The notes: a model not told the origin generated them from the sequence alone. A stretch of DNA of 64,000 nucleotides from Cryptomeria japonica (GCF_030272615.1 NC_081405.1:575961752-576025751); one strand, 5' to 3'. Counted from the stretch's first letter, positions 10,521-22,372 are shown. Program-made: numbers and translations.

Positions 10521-12376
10521 ATGACTAGTAGGGTTAGAGTGATTTGGATATTTATTCTTACGTGTTCTTTTTCCAAATGGACTATGTATGACAGAGATGA
10601 CATGAAACTGAAGGGTCTAGAGGTAGGTACAACAACTAAGGCTCATGACTTCGAATGGATATCTTTAGATTGGGTTTTTATTAGAAGTAAAGGTGGCATT
10701 TTAAAATTTTTGTAGAGCCTTTAATTTTAATGATTTAAAGGAAATTACACGTGTGACAACAATGGTGAGGAAAAGTTTAGAAATGACCTTTCTAGATTGT
10801 GAAGAGCTTGAGCTATTTCTTGGGTCATTTTCGTAGAGATAATCTATGCTCTGTTTGTCATAATTTCAACATGGAGGCCCTCTTAAGAGAAATGAGCATA
10901 CAAACTATGATGTGATTCATGACAATGAGGAGATTTGGGAGGTATTTCAAAATGCTAGTTTTACTGCATTCTATCTGGCATTGAAGAGTTACAATAAGGC
11001 CTTGACGACATGGTTTTGAAACTCTTGGTAGAATGGTGATGTGACTATCATGAGGATCTCCTTCACTGTGATGCCGAATTACATCATAGAGGTCAATAGT
11101 CTTCCAAATGTTGGTGAACATGTGGAAAGACGCAACAGTGGTGACTGCAAACGGTTTATGAAAAAAATCTTTGAGAAAAGGGAGAATCTAGAGGCAATTC
11201 AGAATAGGTATGTTTGCTTGCTATTTCCTAAAATGTTCCCCATAGTTAGTTACTCTATTATAAAGTATTTTATGCTAGATGGTAGATAAAGTACTATGCA
11301 CAGTTATCATTTTCCTATTCTTAATCATATTAGGCATGGGGAGAAAATTAATTTTCCTTTCTTCCTATTTTCTTCCCTAAAATCTATCTTCTTTACAAGT
11401 TTCTTGTGGACCACTCTCCCAGCCTCAGTAGTTTGTCCCCTATTCTTGGGAATGAAGGAAATTTTAGAAAAATTTGGATAAGTCCTCCAAGATTGTTCTT
11501 GTCGACCCTATATCTCATTGTACGCTTGCCTCCACCTCCTCTATTGAGAAAAGAGGAAAACCAATCCTTCCTCTCCTAGAAAAAGAATCCCTAGAGATTT
11601 ATTTGCTAGATGTGAACTTTGATAAAAGAAAGCTTCAAACCCCTAAGAATTAACCAATTAAAACTATAAAAACCAGCAAAGAGTCTGCTAGGAAGATTAT
11701 AACCATAGAACTAGACCTTCACAATCAAGATGATGAGGAGGGAAAACCTTCAGAGCAGTAAAAAATTGATATAAGCTCCGAGGAAAGGAGGTTGGCTAGG
11801 CTTCGGGCTAAGAAAAGAAAAGAGGAAAATAGAAAAGCTGATAATAGGACAAATGTTAAAAATATTTAGGAAATTCATGTTCTGGAGGAGGATAATTCCG
11901 TTGACAATACTGAGGATGAGGATTTCCATGAGGAGAAGGACAACCCTGAAGATAATTTCAAAGAGGAAATGGATGAAAAGGAAAAAGGGGATGAGATTGG
12001 AGAGACTGAGGAGGATTGAGATACTCTAAAACAAAGTCCTGAGGCCCCTAATTTGTCAAGTGATAAGGAGATGGTTCCCTATTCCCACTAATCCCCTATT
12101 AAAACAGATGATGACAATAATCTGTATGAGAATTCACTAGAGCTGAAGCAGAGACTCGCTACTCTCGAGACGAAGAACGAGGAACAAAACCTGAAAAATC
12201 CAAATCCTGTGTGATGCCTTAAATTGCCTTTGCTACATTATGGATGGGGCTATGAATAAAGTTGTTCTCAACATGGTTTCTGGTTAGGGGAGGATTAAAA
12301 AAACCAAAATAAGATGGCGAAGCAGGGCCAGATGGAGGAAGTTGCAAGTGATGGTGAGGAGAAGATGGACACTTAG
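10521..12376 (+). pseudogene. LINE A ORFX: unrecognised ORF downstream of RNase H
   Basis: The ATG at 10521 starts MTSRVRVIWIFILT. A later segment (about 11040-11400) reads KYFMLDGR, HSYHFPILNHIRHG and NFPFFLFSSL. LINE B has a matching segment at 18780-18950 (KYFTLKGRYKVFYYYHFPLLN, then YLLHSI), so the two are homologous. The last third is very acidic and lysine-rich (EEDNSVDNTEDEDFHEEKD; KQRLATLETKNEEQN), probably disordered or coiled-coil. I do not recognise the family. It is not the usual plant LINE ORF1 (DUF4283 plus zinc knuckle), and ORF1 would lie upstream. Several stops and frameshifts are present and the 3' limit is approximate. Confidence 0.5.
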
Positions 12377-12818
12377 GAATGCAATATGGGGAGACTCTAG
12401 TTGGACTAGAATCTACTTAAGAAGAATTATCTCTTTTTGGGTTTGGGCCTTTGTTCCTTTTTTCTTATGTTCATATTAAGGAAGATGTACAGGGTTTGTG
12501 TACACTTTAATGTTAACTTCAATTATGATAGGACTAATAAGACTTTTAGTAATATGATCTCTATTGATGTTATTGTTAAAACATTGAGTAGTATGCTTAC
12601 TAATAATTTTTATAAATGGGATGATAAGTCTAAAAGATGAAGGTTAGTTAGGATGTGCAGAAATAGCTACAGAACTATGAAAGTTTTTGATTATTTTTGA
12701 AGGGTGGGCTCTTTTTTTTATTTGATCTTTGGGTTGTTGTTCTTTTGTTGAAGATTTTATTATGTATTCTCTTTTGTTCTCGATTCAGGGCTGTCTCCCT
12801 ACTTATATAATCAAAAAC
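12377..12818 (+). other. 3' untranslated tail of LINE A
   Basis: GT- and T-rich sequence (ttgggttgttgttcttttg) ending with tataatcaaaaac at 12807-12818. The terminal taatcaaaaac word is shared with the ends of LINE B (32390) and a third LINE fragment (34384), marking it as the family 3' terminus. No long poly(A) follows. Confidence 0.55.
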
Positions 12819-14536
12819 TAATTGGATAAACTTTTTATTTTATAAATATCACTTATCATCATCCACAACTCATATCCAAGTCTTCTATTAAGATATTCAA
12901 GAGGACAAAATGTGTAGGACACAATTGAATGGTTTCTCATGCCTTCATGTCCAATTCATTCCAAGTGTCACCCAACATTGTATATTTATCAAGTTTCTTT
13001 TTCATGTAAAAATTAGAAAGTGTCGATCTATTTCATCCAAAAGATCTTCCAAATTTAGTTTCCATATCTCATAGCTGGTGCCATTAAATTTATTAATATT
13101 TATGTGCAAAAGAGAAATTTTGGATCTCAATCCTTTATTGAAATATACAAAACCGCACAACAAAACCTCTTGATATAACCAAAAAAGCTTGAAAAGTTAA
13201 AGAGAAAGAGACCCCACTTTGACAAAACTATTAGCTTTGATATAAAATGTTGAGAAAAAAGGTGAGTAAATCTTGTAGTATCAATTTTCAAATGTTATTG
13301 CAAATTAGAAATTAAATAAACACATCTAAAATAAACATTTGATTCCACTATTTCACGTGAATATAAAATAATCTTTACAGAAGAGACAATACATTTATAT
13401 GGAATAAAACCTTTTAAGAAGAGCTCTACTAGATAAAGAGGTAAACTATATTATCATTCTTCAAAATAGAGAACACTAAAATTAAGAACTTCATTACACT
13501 TCTCCAACTAAGCCCAAAACCGCCTAGAAACCTTTAAAAAACATGTCATGAAACAACCATACCATAACTGTAATTTATTTTAAACTGGGATAAATAAAAC
13601 CATCGTTGTTTTTTGAAACAAGAGGTAAAATAAAATTTGTATTTAATCCCACAACTTGGAGATTGAAATACCAATATACATAGGTAATAAAGTTGAAAAA
13701 AACTTCAAGTGATTTCTTTTTTGGCACCAAACCGAAGGCCACTTATACCTTTAAAATTCTCGAGGATTTATAACTCCTAGGGATATTTCAAATCTGCAAA
13801 TGAATATCTCTTGTCCTTCCAAACTTGAGTGTCCAATTCATGACCCTTCATATCTCAATGTGGACATTTAAAGGAGTGTAATTTGTCTATTTTAATTTAT
13901 TTTTCTCTTTCTCATGTTCACCTTTTGAATCTTCAAAGTAAAGCTTATACAAAGTTAGATATGTCCAAACTATAGTTTTTTGACAAATTAGTTATAAAAG
14001 TTTAACTTTAATTAATTTATTAAAACATTTTATATTTTACATATCCTCTACTTGTATTTTGTAAGATTGACCTTTTATTTTTGAAGATTATGCATATTAA
14101 TATTTTAAAAAAATTAATGAAAAATTAAGTGAGAAAACAACTCCTTTAAATAATTCCTAAGAAAATAATAAATAATCCTATTGAGATAATTTCAATGATC
14201 CATCTATTTATTACTCTTTATATCACCAACCAATGCCAATAAGTAATAAATTCAATGATTGTTTTTGACAATTTCATATAATCATTTGTTTACATAATAT
14301 TATTGTATATTCATGTTATTATAAACTGCATATCTATAAAGCTAGTGGTATATAATATTAGAAGTAGAAGGATAATATTTTATATGATCAATTGTTCTCG
14401 ACATAACGACATCATTATTTTCGATGATTTGAGGAACACATTGTGTATATGTTAGATAGCATTGTCATGCATTCAGCATTCAATCACTGAAGTATCAAAA
14501 GAACAAACTTATACATTTACATTTTTGTTTATCACC
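12819..14536. other. AT-rich DNA without recognisable gene
   Basis: Both strands are full of stops. One word near 13222 (gctttgatataaaatgttgag) resembles a decayed reverse complement of a copia primer site followed by LTR sequence, but no LTR, pol motif or repeat supports it. Otherwise I see nothing. Confidence 0.4.
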
Positions 14537-14761
14537 ACTGAGATTAAGCATAGTTAGGCGAGAGGATTACAGCATGAACTGAACCACTGCGTATTGCACA
14601 AGTTATTGCTTGGGGTATCTATTGTCCCGGTAACGCTCTAAGAAAGCAACAATTTTCTTTTACTGAACTAACTAAGTTTCTTAAAACCTAATTATTAGAT
14701 GTTGCCGCACTCTCTTAATATTCGTGTCCATTCATTCGCAACTCTTAACGTATTGCAATGA

Positions 14762-14770
14762 TATATATAA
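14762..14770 (+). promoter_or_regulatory. Candidate TATA box upstream of a short ORF
   Basis: TATATATAA followed by AGGAGTGCGAG, in a stretch less AT-biased than the sequence to its left. It could drive a transcript covering the short ORF cut by LINE B at about 15190. There is no independent support. Confidence 0.3.
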
Positions 14771-14849
14771 AGGAGTGCGAGATGAACGTCATTCATTATT
14801 ACTCAACTATTCGAAGTTTCAAGTCCTTAAATCAGTTCAGAAAATAGCA

Positions 14850-15190
14850 CAGCAAGGAGAGGCAGATCAACTTGTTAATGACAATGAAGGAGAGGCAGAT
14901 CATTACCAGAGGATTGGACCGACAGGCAGTGTTTAAACGAATTAAACGGTCCTGGCTGTTTAATTGAAAATTGATGTTATAAGAGAAAAAATAGCTTACG
15001 AAGCAGACCCGCAAAATGAAGCTGATAACTTTGCTTTCATTCTTAATCTGTTTAACGCTGCCATCAATTCATTACAGAATGAGTTAGACGATTACAATGT
15101 CGAACTGGACAGATATATAGCCGACAACCCCTGGCGTGAATGCAGAAGATACTGCGATCCGCTGAGAAATGTTACTGGTATTCTGAAAGA
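14850..15190 (+). other. Possible host gene fragment, family unknown
   Basis: The frame from about 14967 to 15190 reads DPQNEADNFAFILNLFNA, then NELDDYNVELDRYIADNP and RECRRYCDPLRNVTGI, without a stop and with balanced codon use unlike the decayed repeats nearby. It has no ATG of its own: the frame opens at a TTG right after a stop, so an upstream exon or a frameshift would be needed. A short ATG frame (14878-14967) in another phase precedes it, and a 13-bp word (ggagaggcagatc) occurs twice just upstream. LINE B then takes over the frame near 15190. I recognise no family. It may be an exon, a gene relic or chance. Confidence 0.25.
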
Positions 15191-17992
15191 TTTATGGGAT
15201 GTGGTGGGCCCTGATAATGTTCTGGCAACTAGAGATTTTTTCAAATCAGGAAGGCTCCTTAACAAACTCAATCACAATTTCATTTCTCTTATCCCCAAAA
15301 GTTAGGAGGCATCTACTCTGAAGGACTTCTGCCCTATCTGTCTCTGCAACACTATTTATAAAACCTTTAGCAAAGTTCTTGTCAATAGGATCAAACCTGT
15401 CTTGGATCCTTTGATTAGCCCCTCCCAAAAGGGTTTTATTCTTGGTAGACAGATCCTGGATGTGGTCATCTCTACTCATGAGATTATCCACTCCATGGAT
15501 AACTATCATCATTCGGGGATGCTTCTCAAGCTTGATATCTCCGAGGCTTATGACAAGGTCAACTAGAACTTGTTTTTCAAAGTTCTAAAAGCAATGGGAT
15601 TTGGAGAAAAACTTATCAAACCTATTGGAGAATGCATATCTACTGTCACCTATGCGGTGCTGCTAAACAGGAGCTCCTTGGAGAAGTTTAGGACCTCCAA
15701 AGGGTTGCGGCAAGGGGATCCTCTATCCCCTTACCTCTTCATCATCCTTGTTGAAGTGTTGGCCTCTAACCTAAACTCTATGGTCCACAAGGGCACTCTT
15801 CTAGGCATCAGACCTGCCTCTACAGTGCCCCCCAATGTTCTACAATAGTTCGTTGACGATACTACCCTTTTTGGTATCTCCTTTGTTTGGGAAGCTAAGG
15901 CTTGGAAATGCTTTCTCAATGCCTATGCTCTAGCATTTGACCACCACATTAACTATGAAAAGAGCAGCATTTACTTCTTCCACACTAATGTCCAACTCCA
16001 AGATAAAGTCTATAGAATCCTTGGTTGTCAAAGGGCCTCCGTCCCTAGCACCTACCTAGGCCTCCCCTTGATTGTTAAAGATGTCTCTAATTCCTTCTTG
16101 ATCTCTATCCTTGAAAGAATGCATAAAAAGTTGGCTGGTTGGAAAGGTAGATTCTAGAGTAGTTCGGGGAAATTACAACTGCTTTCCTCCTCCCTCCTGG
16201 GGATCCCTATGTACTTTCTCTCCCTATTCAAGATATTTGCAGCTCTTGTTGCTAAGCTAGAAAAAATTCAAAAGACTTTCCTCTGGACACGAATGGAAGA
16301 AAAGAAGAGGTTAGCCTTGGTGGGATGGGACAAAGTTTGTCTTCCCAAGGCCATGGGCAGCTTGGGAACCCGCAAAATTTCAATGTTCAATAAGGCCCTT
16401 AAGACTAAAATTGCCTGGAAGCTTCTGAATTAGGATATAGATTTGAGTAGGATCATCAAGGATAAGTACTTGGGTAATGCGGACTTTTCCTTTATCCTGA
16501 AAGAGAAGGGTCTTCCTAGGTGTTCCAAAATTTGGAATAACATCTTGAGCTACAGGGACCCTTTATATCTTGGTTTGAGGTGGATTATTGGAAATGGCAG
16601 GAACATTCTCTTTTGGGAAGATAGTTGGTTAGGAGAGAGACCCCTTGCTTCTTCCCCCTCCCTGAGATGGCTATAGGATGCCACCAAAGGTTCCTCTGGG
16701 GAAAGGGTCAGTGATTACTTGAGCAAGTACACTTGGAGGGCCTTGGAGGTTTGCTGCATTGAGCATCCCTTCCCCCTCGCTGCTACTAGAGAGCTCCAAA
16801 ATAATTTGTCTTGTATATTCCTCCCCTTGTTTCCTAAAGAGGACAAACTTATTTGGAAGTGGGACCCCTCTGCATACTTCTCTGTTAGAACTGCCTACAC
16901 TAGCTTACTCAGGGAAATTGTTTACTCCTCTATCAAGAAAGAGGTCTGGAATCCCCAAATCCTCCCAAAGGTTAATTTCTTCTGGTGGACTTCTCTCCAC
17001 AACAAAATTTTGACCCAAGATAACTTGTTCAAGCCAAGATTCCATTTCCCTAACAGATGCATCCTCTGCAAAAATGATGAAGAAAGTCATGCCCATCTCT
17101 TCCTCCACTGTGCCTTCACTTGGGAGCTATGGAGATGGTCTATAGTAATCTTAATATATGTTGGGTAATGAATGATAATTTGTTAAATTAGTCTTAGGAG
17201 TTTCGGGGCCCCTCTTCCAACCCCCTTATCCAACAACTATGGAAGAAGATCCCCCCATGTGAGTTGGTGTATCAGGAAGAAACAAAATGACAAGATATTC
17301 AGAGACAAAGAGGCCTTCGTGGAAACTGCGTTTGCTCGATTGCTTAATCTAATTCTTGAGAATATCTATGTTTCTAAAACTTGGATAGCATCCAAGCCCC
17401 CCTTCTACCTGGGACTGGGAAATTGCTAGATGTTGGAAACTTCTCCCGTCGTTCTCTCTTGTTGACTTCTCTAAGAGAGTTTTAAGACAAAGCATGGTTT
17501 GGTTCCCCCCGGCTACAAATTTTAAAAACAATTTTGATGGGGCTGCCGGGGGTCCTAGCTGCTGATGGATGGGTGATCAAATCCCATTTGGGGGGCTTTG
17601 TTGCTACTTATGCGGGTAACCTGAATGGGCATTCCTCTAATTAGGGTAAAGCTATGGCCTTAGCCTAGGGAATTCGTATTGCCCTCTCCATGGGAATTAG
17701 GATTATGGACATTGAGGAGGAGTCCATGCTTATCATTGATGCTGTCAAAGGGCGGAACAAGCTTAATTGGACAATTGAGGGAACCATCAGGGACACCTTG
17801 AGGCTCATGTTCGGGCTTGAATCATTCAGAGTTATGCATATCTACAGGTAAGGCAACCGTGTGGTGGAAACCATGGCAGCCATTGGCCTAAACCTCTTAG
17901 GCCTGAGATGTTGGAGGAATCACACCTCTCTCCCAGACCATGTTAACTTTCTCCTCCAGGAAGAGAAATCCAAAATCTCCACTATTGATTGA
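15191..17992 (+). pseudogene. LINE B ORF2: RT, zinc-binding and RNase H domains
   Basis: RT motifs are clear: FISLIPK, FCPICLCNTIYK, GFILGRQILDVV, LKLDISEAYDKVN (here followed by TAG where W is usual), RTSKGLRQGDPLSPYLF and FVDDTTLFG near 15850, preceded by a stop. Then come STYLGLPLI, the linker region, and a zf-RVT domain near 16980-17130 with FFWWTSLHNKILT, CILC and HLFLHCAFTWELW. The RNase H part (about 17530-17900) shows FDGA, GIRIALSMGIRIMDIEEES and HIYR with a stop before GNRV; the usual D of GDS is E here. The frame ends at 17990. About eight stops and a few frameshifts inactivate it. The catalytic FVDD pair is intact. Confidence 0.8.
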
Positions 17993-18098
17993 GTTGTTGC
18001 CAAGTGCTTCCCTTACCATCCTCTCTTCCCTCGAGGTAGTCTAGAGATGGTAGTTTCATAATTTATATAATGGGAATATCCCTTTGATCCCTTCTGAT

Positions 18099-19242
18099 AT
18101 GGTGGTGACTCGTTCGGCGAGGATGACGATGATGCATGCGTTGGTGTGCTGGTATTTTACTTGGGCTTGCAGAGTTAGGATAAGATATGACTAGATTGGA
18201 AGCGTGTTGGTTACTACCGATATTTGCTGGCCTTTAATGCCTCATAACCAGGAAATCATTTGTAAACGTGACTTCATTTTTTCCCATGCGCCCAACTTCA
18301 TTTCTCATTTATTGACGCTAGGCTCTCACACTTCCTATTTTATCTTCTTGGCTTGCTTATCGAAGGGTCTCTACAATGTTTTCTATTTCATGACTAAATA
18401 AGATTTGCTGGTGGATTATATGGGGGGCGACAAAGTTAGATATGAATCGGATAATCCAAATGATTTTCAAAATGACCCCCTAGTCTGGACCTTCTATCTT
18501 GAAGGTGGGGTTGCCTATTTTATGGATTGCCTAAAGAGCCATGATGAGAAGCTCTCGGCTGCTTTTGTCTCCTCCTAGCCTCCGAGGCGCATCTTAGTTG
18601 GCAATATTGCCTTTCATGTCCCTGAGGAGACTATTTCCCAAGCTACGAAGCTGACCCTTGATGGCCACTACTCGAAGCATACCAATCATGTTGCAAACAA
18701 AGAAGGTTTGAAATGGTTCTTTTGTAACCATGAAGAACCTATCAAATTGCAAGGTGGGTTTGTTCAGGAGGAACTCAAGCACCCATGGAACATGATCTGC
18801 CTCATGATTATGAAGTACTTCACTCTCAAAGGGAGGTATAAGGTATTCTACTACTACCATTTCCCCCTCCTCAATCAATTTTGTAACAATGATTTTCTTT
18901 GTCTGTCATTTTATTTACTGCACTCTATACAAAGCCTTGTAAGGACCTCATTGATGATAAGGATACGACCCCTATGAACACGGACACTGAGGGTCTTATG
19001 GGCATGGAAATCTCTAATAGAAAAGCACTGGAATCTAAAAATTTGGATTCAGATTCTAAAATCACTAAACAGGTGATGCATTCTATCCCTCTAATGGGTT
19101 TGGTTAATGATAGTGATAACTCCCTTGCTCATGGCATGCCCAAAGAGACTGAAGAAAATACAGATGACTTGGCTGCTGAGAACCCCCATAAGGTCCCTAC
19201 TCTCCAAAAAATGGAAAACTTGAGCACGGATGTGTTGGACAT
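18099..19242 (+). pseudogene. LINE B ORFX, first part (interrupted)
   Basis: The ATG at 18099 opens with MVVTRSARMTMMHALV about 100 bp after the RNase H stop. Readable segments include HAPNFISHLLTLG, LVWTFYLEGGVAYFMDCL, RRILVGNIAFHVPEETISQA, LKHPWNMICLMIMKYFTLKG and VFYYYHFPLLN, then an acidic, serine-rich region (NRKALESKNLDSDSKIT) ending ...LSTDVLD at 19240. The frame is cut there by the Ty3 insertion and continues at 31933 with KIENLGPVLDL and MQEDVNYL. Three or four in-frame stops are present. It is homologous to ORFX of LINE A. Function unknown; a nucleic-acid-binding or structural role is only a guess. Confidence 0.55.
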
Positions 19243-22200
19243 TGTTACCAAAATTTGGTGCCCTAATGAAGCCTTGCATTCATTCATATTGAAAAGGCCA
19301 AATCATGAGCAAAAAATTAGAAATACATCTTTTTTTTGTAACTTGTTTGCTTCATGTGCAGATACAGGAAAGTAACATAGCATGTGGGTTAAAATGTAGC
19401 TCCCACGAGTGTTGAACTCAACATGTTGTAGATCATAGAAGGTTTAAAATGCCAATGAAGGGTTAAAATGCAATCTGCCTATGTAAAGTTTTTTACTTAG
19501 GTGCCAAAGAAAGTTTTAAAAGACCTTAGAGTTTCCAAGCGGTTTCAGTCGCCAGGTAGGAAGACCTTTTATCCCACATTCATTGCATGGAGGGAGTTTA
19601 TCACATTTAAATTAAAGCTGACATATAACTATAGTGTCAAAGCTTACGGGTTTTTGGCAAGAAGAGGCAGCTTGTGGCTTGGTGGGCCCCACATGTGCAC
19701 ATCTCAAAGGGTCCTAATTTTGTGACCAGCTAGCGGGAAGAGACTAAAGAGCGAGCAAGTTAAAGAAAGATCAATAGTGATGGTGATCCAACGGATGTCA
19801 CTAAGGCACAATGGAAAGATGCACACCGGGTTATCGCTGCGACTTGGCAACTGATGACGTGGTGGGGTATAGAGTATAAGACCAATGAGAGGTGGCAGCC
19901 AGGTGGTGGTCCAGTGGTTGGTGACATGGCATGAATGGGCGACATCGAGTAGATCTTGGCCGTGATGAGTCCCAAAAAGGTTTCATCAAAGGCTCTGTTC
20001 CATCGACATTGAGCATATCTTGGCCGTGGTGAGTCCCGAAAAGGTTTCATCGAAGGCTCAATTCCATCAATATCGAGCAGACCTTGGCCGCGATGAGTCC
20101 CAAAAAGGTTTCACTGAAGGCTCAGTTTCATCAACATAAAAATATCTATGAAACTTCAAGTTCAATGAGACTGGTAAATGGCTTGCCGAGGGATTACTTT
20201 GGCCGAAAGAAGGATATCCAATAGAGCAAGGCATGTAGAAGGTCTGGCAGACAGGTGGTGCCCAGGCGGATCTCATGAGCCAATCAGAGGGTAACACATC
20301 TTGACATGTGGTACAAGAGAGAAAATCAGTTGAGGTTAAAGGTCGAGCAAGTTGAGGAAAGATCAATGGTAGTTTGAAAGATCTAAGGGCTATCGCTATA
20401 CTGCTATAGAAAGAAGCTGGCTAAATACCTTCACGACTTGGCAACAAAGCAAGTGCGGAAAACGTGAGTGGATAAGGTGCAAAAGATCGAGCAATATGAG
20501 ATTAAATTGATAGTCATTGCTATACCGCATGATAAAGATGCTCGATGATTATCCCCTGCGACATAGCGACTGATGATGTGGAGGTTAAGGTGGCGCCCTG
20601 TTGGATCCAAAAGCGGTGACATGTGGTGACATCGTAGCATAAGAGAAAGTTCTCAAAGAGGCTAGAGATCATGCAAGTCCAGAAGATCTGAAGGTTGTCG
20701 CGAAGGCACAAGGAAATGTTGCATGCCCAATTATCACTGCGACATAGCAACAAACTGGGTCCAGGTCCAGTGGTGGTGAAGATGGCAGTCCAGATGGTAC
20801 ACAAAAAGGGACCTGCGAGAAAATCAGAGGCTAGCACTTGGAAAAAGTCTATAGATGAGCGGATGTATATGTTTAAGTCAACATTGAACTTGAACTTTCA
20901 ACTGGTTCAAAGTGGTTCACCGGTTCAAAGTGGTTAAATGGTTCAAAGTTCATCATCATCGCTCATTCCTATGGGCCCAGGATGAATAAAGAAAACCAGC
21001 AGAGATAAAAGCAAATGGTGGGGCCTGCTAAAAAGTAAATGAAAAGTTAGTGCTAGTGGCCATGGTTCATTTAGGCGAGCCAGTGGCTGCCAATAATAAA
21101 AATTGCATGGCAGAGTCAGAACTAGTTGTTTGAACAGTGAAAAGCCCACCAAGCAAGGAGACGATTTCTCCATGAAAGATTAATGCAGATACTTATTAAA
21201 TGTTTGAATATGCAAGTGTTATATACTGTTGGAAAGCTCGCGAAACAAAGAGATGTCTTTTTCAACCATTTTTTTATAGAAGTTTCAACACAGAGACAGT
21301 TGCTAGGGAATGCATAAGATTTTTTTTTAGTGGGATTTCTTTTCCATACAGTTACAGTTACAGTTCAGTTCATCATGCAACTTTCACATGGGGATAGCTG
21401 TTTTTCGCATTTAGACATGCATATTTTTAAACAGGAGGTTCATTTTTTCAATGGAGCTATTCAAGGTGAGACTGGAAATTCCAAATTCAGTAATGAGGGT
21501 TTCTCTTCATGCAGGATCAATGGTAGTCATTTTGAGCAGTAAAGATTATTATTTTATAGTATTATGCATGACTTTTTATGCCAGCTTTGGCGCAGATTTT
21601 CCCAAGGCTTTTCTCATGCAGTCTTTTTAGGGTTGTGAAGGGGATTCGTCGTAATTTCTATATATTCCTTCCCTCCTTTTTTCCCTCTGGTTCTTTCTTT
21701 TTGGCATACACATTTTTTCAAAAAAGCATTGTAGCTCAGCAGTATTTGAGTTTTGTAACAACAACACTCCTTTATTTTTCAGTAATATAGTAGCAAATTT
21801 CCTTCTTGGTGCTTCTTATATTATCTAGTGAATGAATGATTTGATGATTTTCTGTGACTTTTATTCTTTAATTTATCTCATTCAGTCAATTTGTGGTGCA
21901 AAGATATACGTGTTAGTTGCAGGTTGTAGTTTATGTTAGTTGATTTTAATTGCTTGAAGTTGTGAAAATTTGTTGTTTTCGTTCATGCATGCATTAAATT
22001 CATCCCTTTCTAGGAAATGTTTATGCATCTACATGTTCAATTGAGTTGTGAAGCAATCAGGGTTATTTGTTGAAGGTTTTGTGAGTTAACAAAGTTACAG
22101 ACCTCAGATAAGATATTTGGTGCATCACCTTTGTTAGAATAAATTTTCATTACATGCAAGTCATCTATCCCTTTCTATCCCTTTTCTTACCAATAGTATT

Positions 22201-22349
22201 TGTAAGAGATTCACCAAACAGGAAGCCGACCTGATCTCTACAGATTCACCTTCACTTTGAGCAACGCACAGGCTCAAAGGTGTTTTGATATTTCACAAGA
22301 TTACTTATTTTTGAACATAGTATCACGGGTGCAATCCTCAGTGACAACG
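19243..22349 (+). repeat. 5' LTR of the 12.7 kb Ty3 element
   Basis: It starts TGTTACCAAAATTT and runs to about GTGACAACG before the primer site. The exact 3' edge is uncertain by about 3 bases: the canonical CA would be 22345-22346, but the target duplication implies 22349. Relative to the 3' LTR it lacks a 14-bp piece near its start (lost between two CAAAATTT-like words). It contains three 64-bp tandem units and further degenerate repeats between 19785 and 20760. Confidence 0.85.
19941..20132 (+). repeat. Three 64-bp tandem units in the 5' LTR
   Basis: Units start at 19941, 20005 and 20069. Each contains GACATCGAG, CTTGGCCG, GATGAGTCCC and GGTTTCATC. Within a unit CGATGA and TCATCG can pair around a 14-nt loop. 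The same three-unit array is at 29553 in the 3' LTR. Confidence 0.85.
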
Positions 22350-22354
22350 GTTTT

Positions 22355-22372
22355 TGGCACGCTTGGTGGGAT
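22355..22372 (+). other. Primer binding site candidate
   Basis: TGGCACGCTTGGTGGGAT lies a few bases inside the 5' LTR end and begins with the TGG expected to pair with a tRNA CCA end. Element 2 has the related TGGCACGCCCAGTCGGAC at the same place. I cannot name the tRNA with confidence. Confidence 0.65.

Larger units (their letters stand above)
6419..12818 (+). mobile_element. LINE A: L1-type non-LTR retrotransposon, truncated endonuclease, dead
   Basis: Directly behind the LTR end begins the second half of an APE-type endonuclease, followed by L1-type RT, a zinc-binding zf-RVT domain, RNase H, a further unknown ORF (ORFX) and a tail ending tataatcaaaaac. There are many stops and frameshifts throughout. 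The same order (RT, zf-RVT, RNase H, ORFX, tail) is seen in LINE B at 15191-32390, so ORFX appears to belong to the family. I see no clear target-site duplication. Confidence 0.75.
15191..19242 (+). mobile_element. LINE B: L1-type LINE, 5'-truncated, left part of a split copy
   Basis: LINE homology starts near 15190 with LWDVVG and ATRDFFKSGRLLNKLN, so endonuclease and 5' end are missing, as is common for LINE insertions. RT, zf-RVT and RNase H follow, then ORFX from 18099. At 19242 the copy is broken by the 12.7 kb Ty3 element. It resumes at 31933 and ends with taatcaaaaac at 32390. It is better preserved than LINE A. Confidence 0.8.

Noticed and set aside
13215-13245. Reverse complement of a copia primer-site-like word
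   Set aside because: Several mismatches and no LTR, pol or repeat on either side.
19941-20132. Hammerhead ribozyme-like word (gatgagtcccaaaaagg) in the 64-bp LTR units
   Set aside because: The conserved CUGA start is changed (GTGATGAG or GCGATGAG) and the second core strand GAAAC is absent where needed; a simple hairpin explains the units better.
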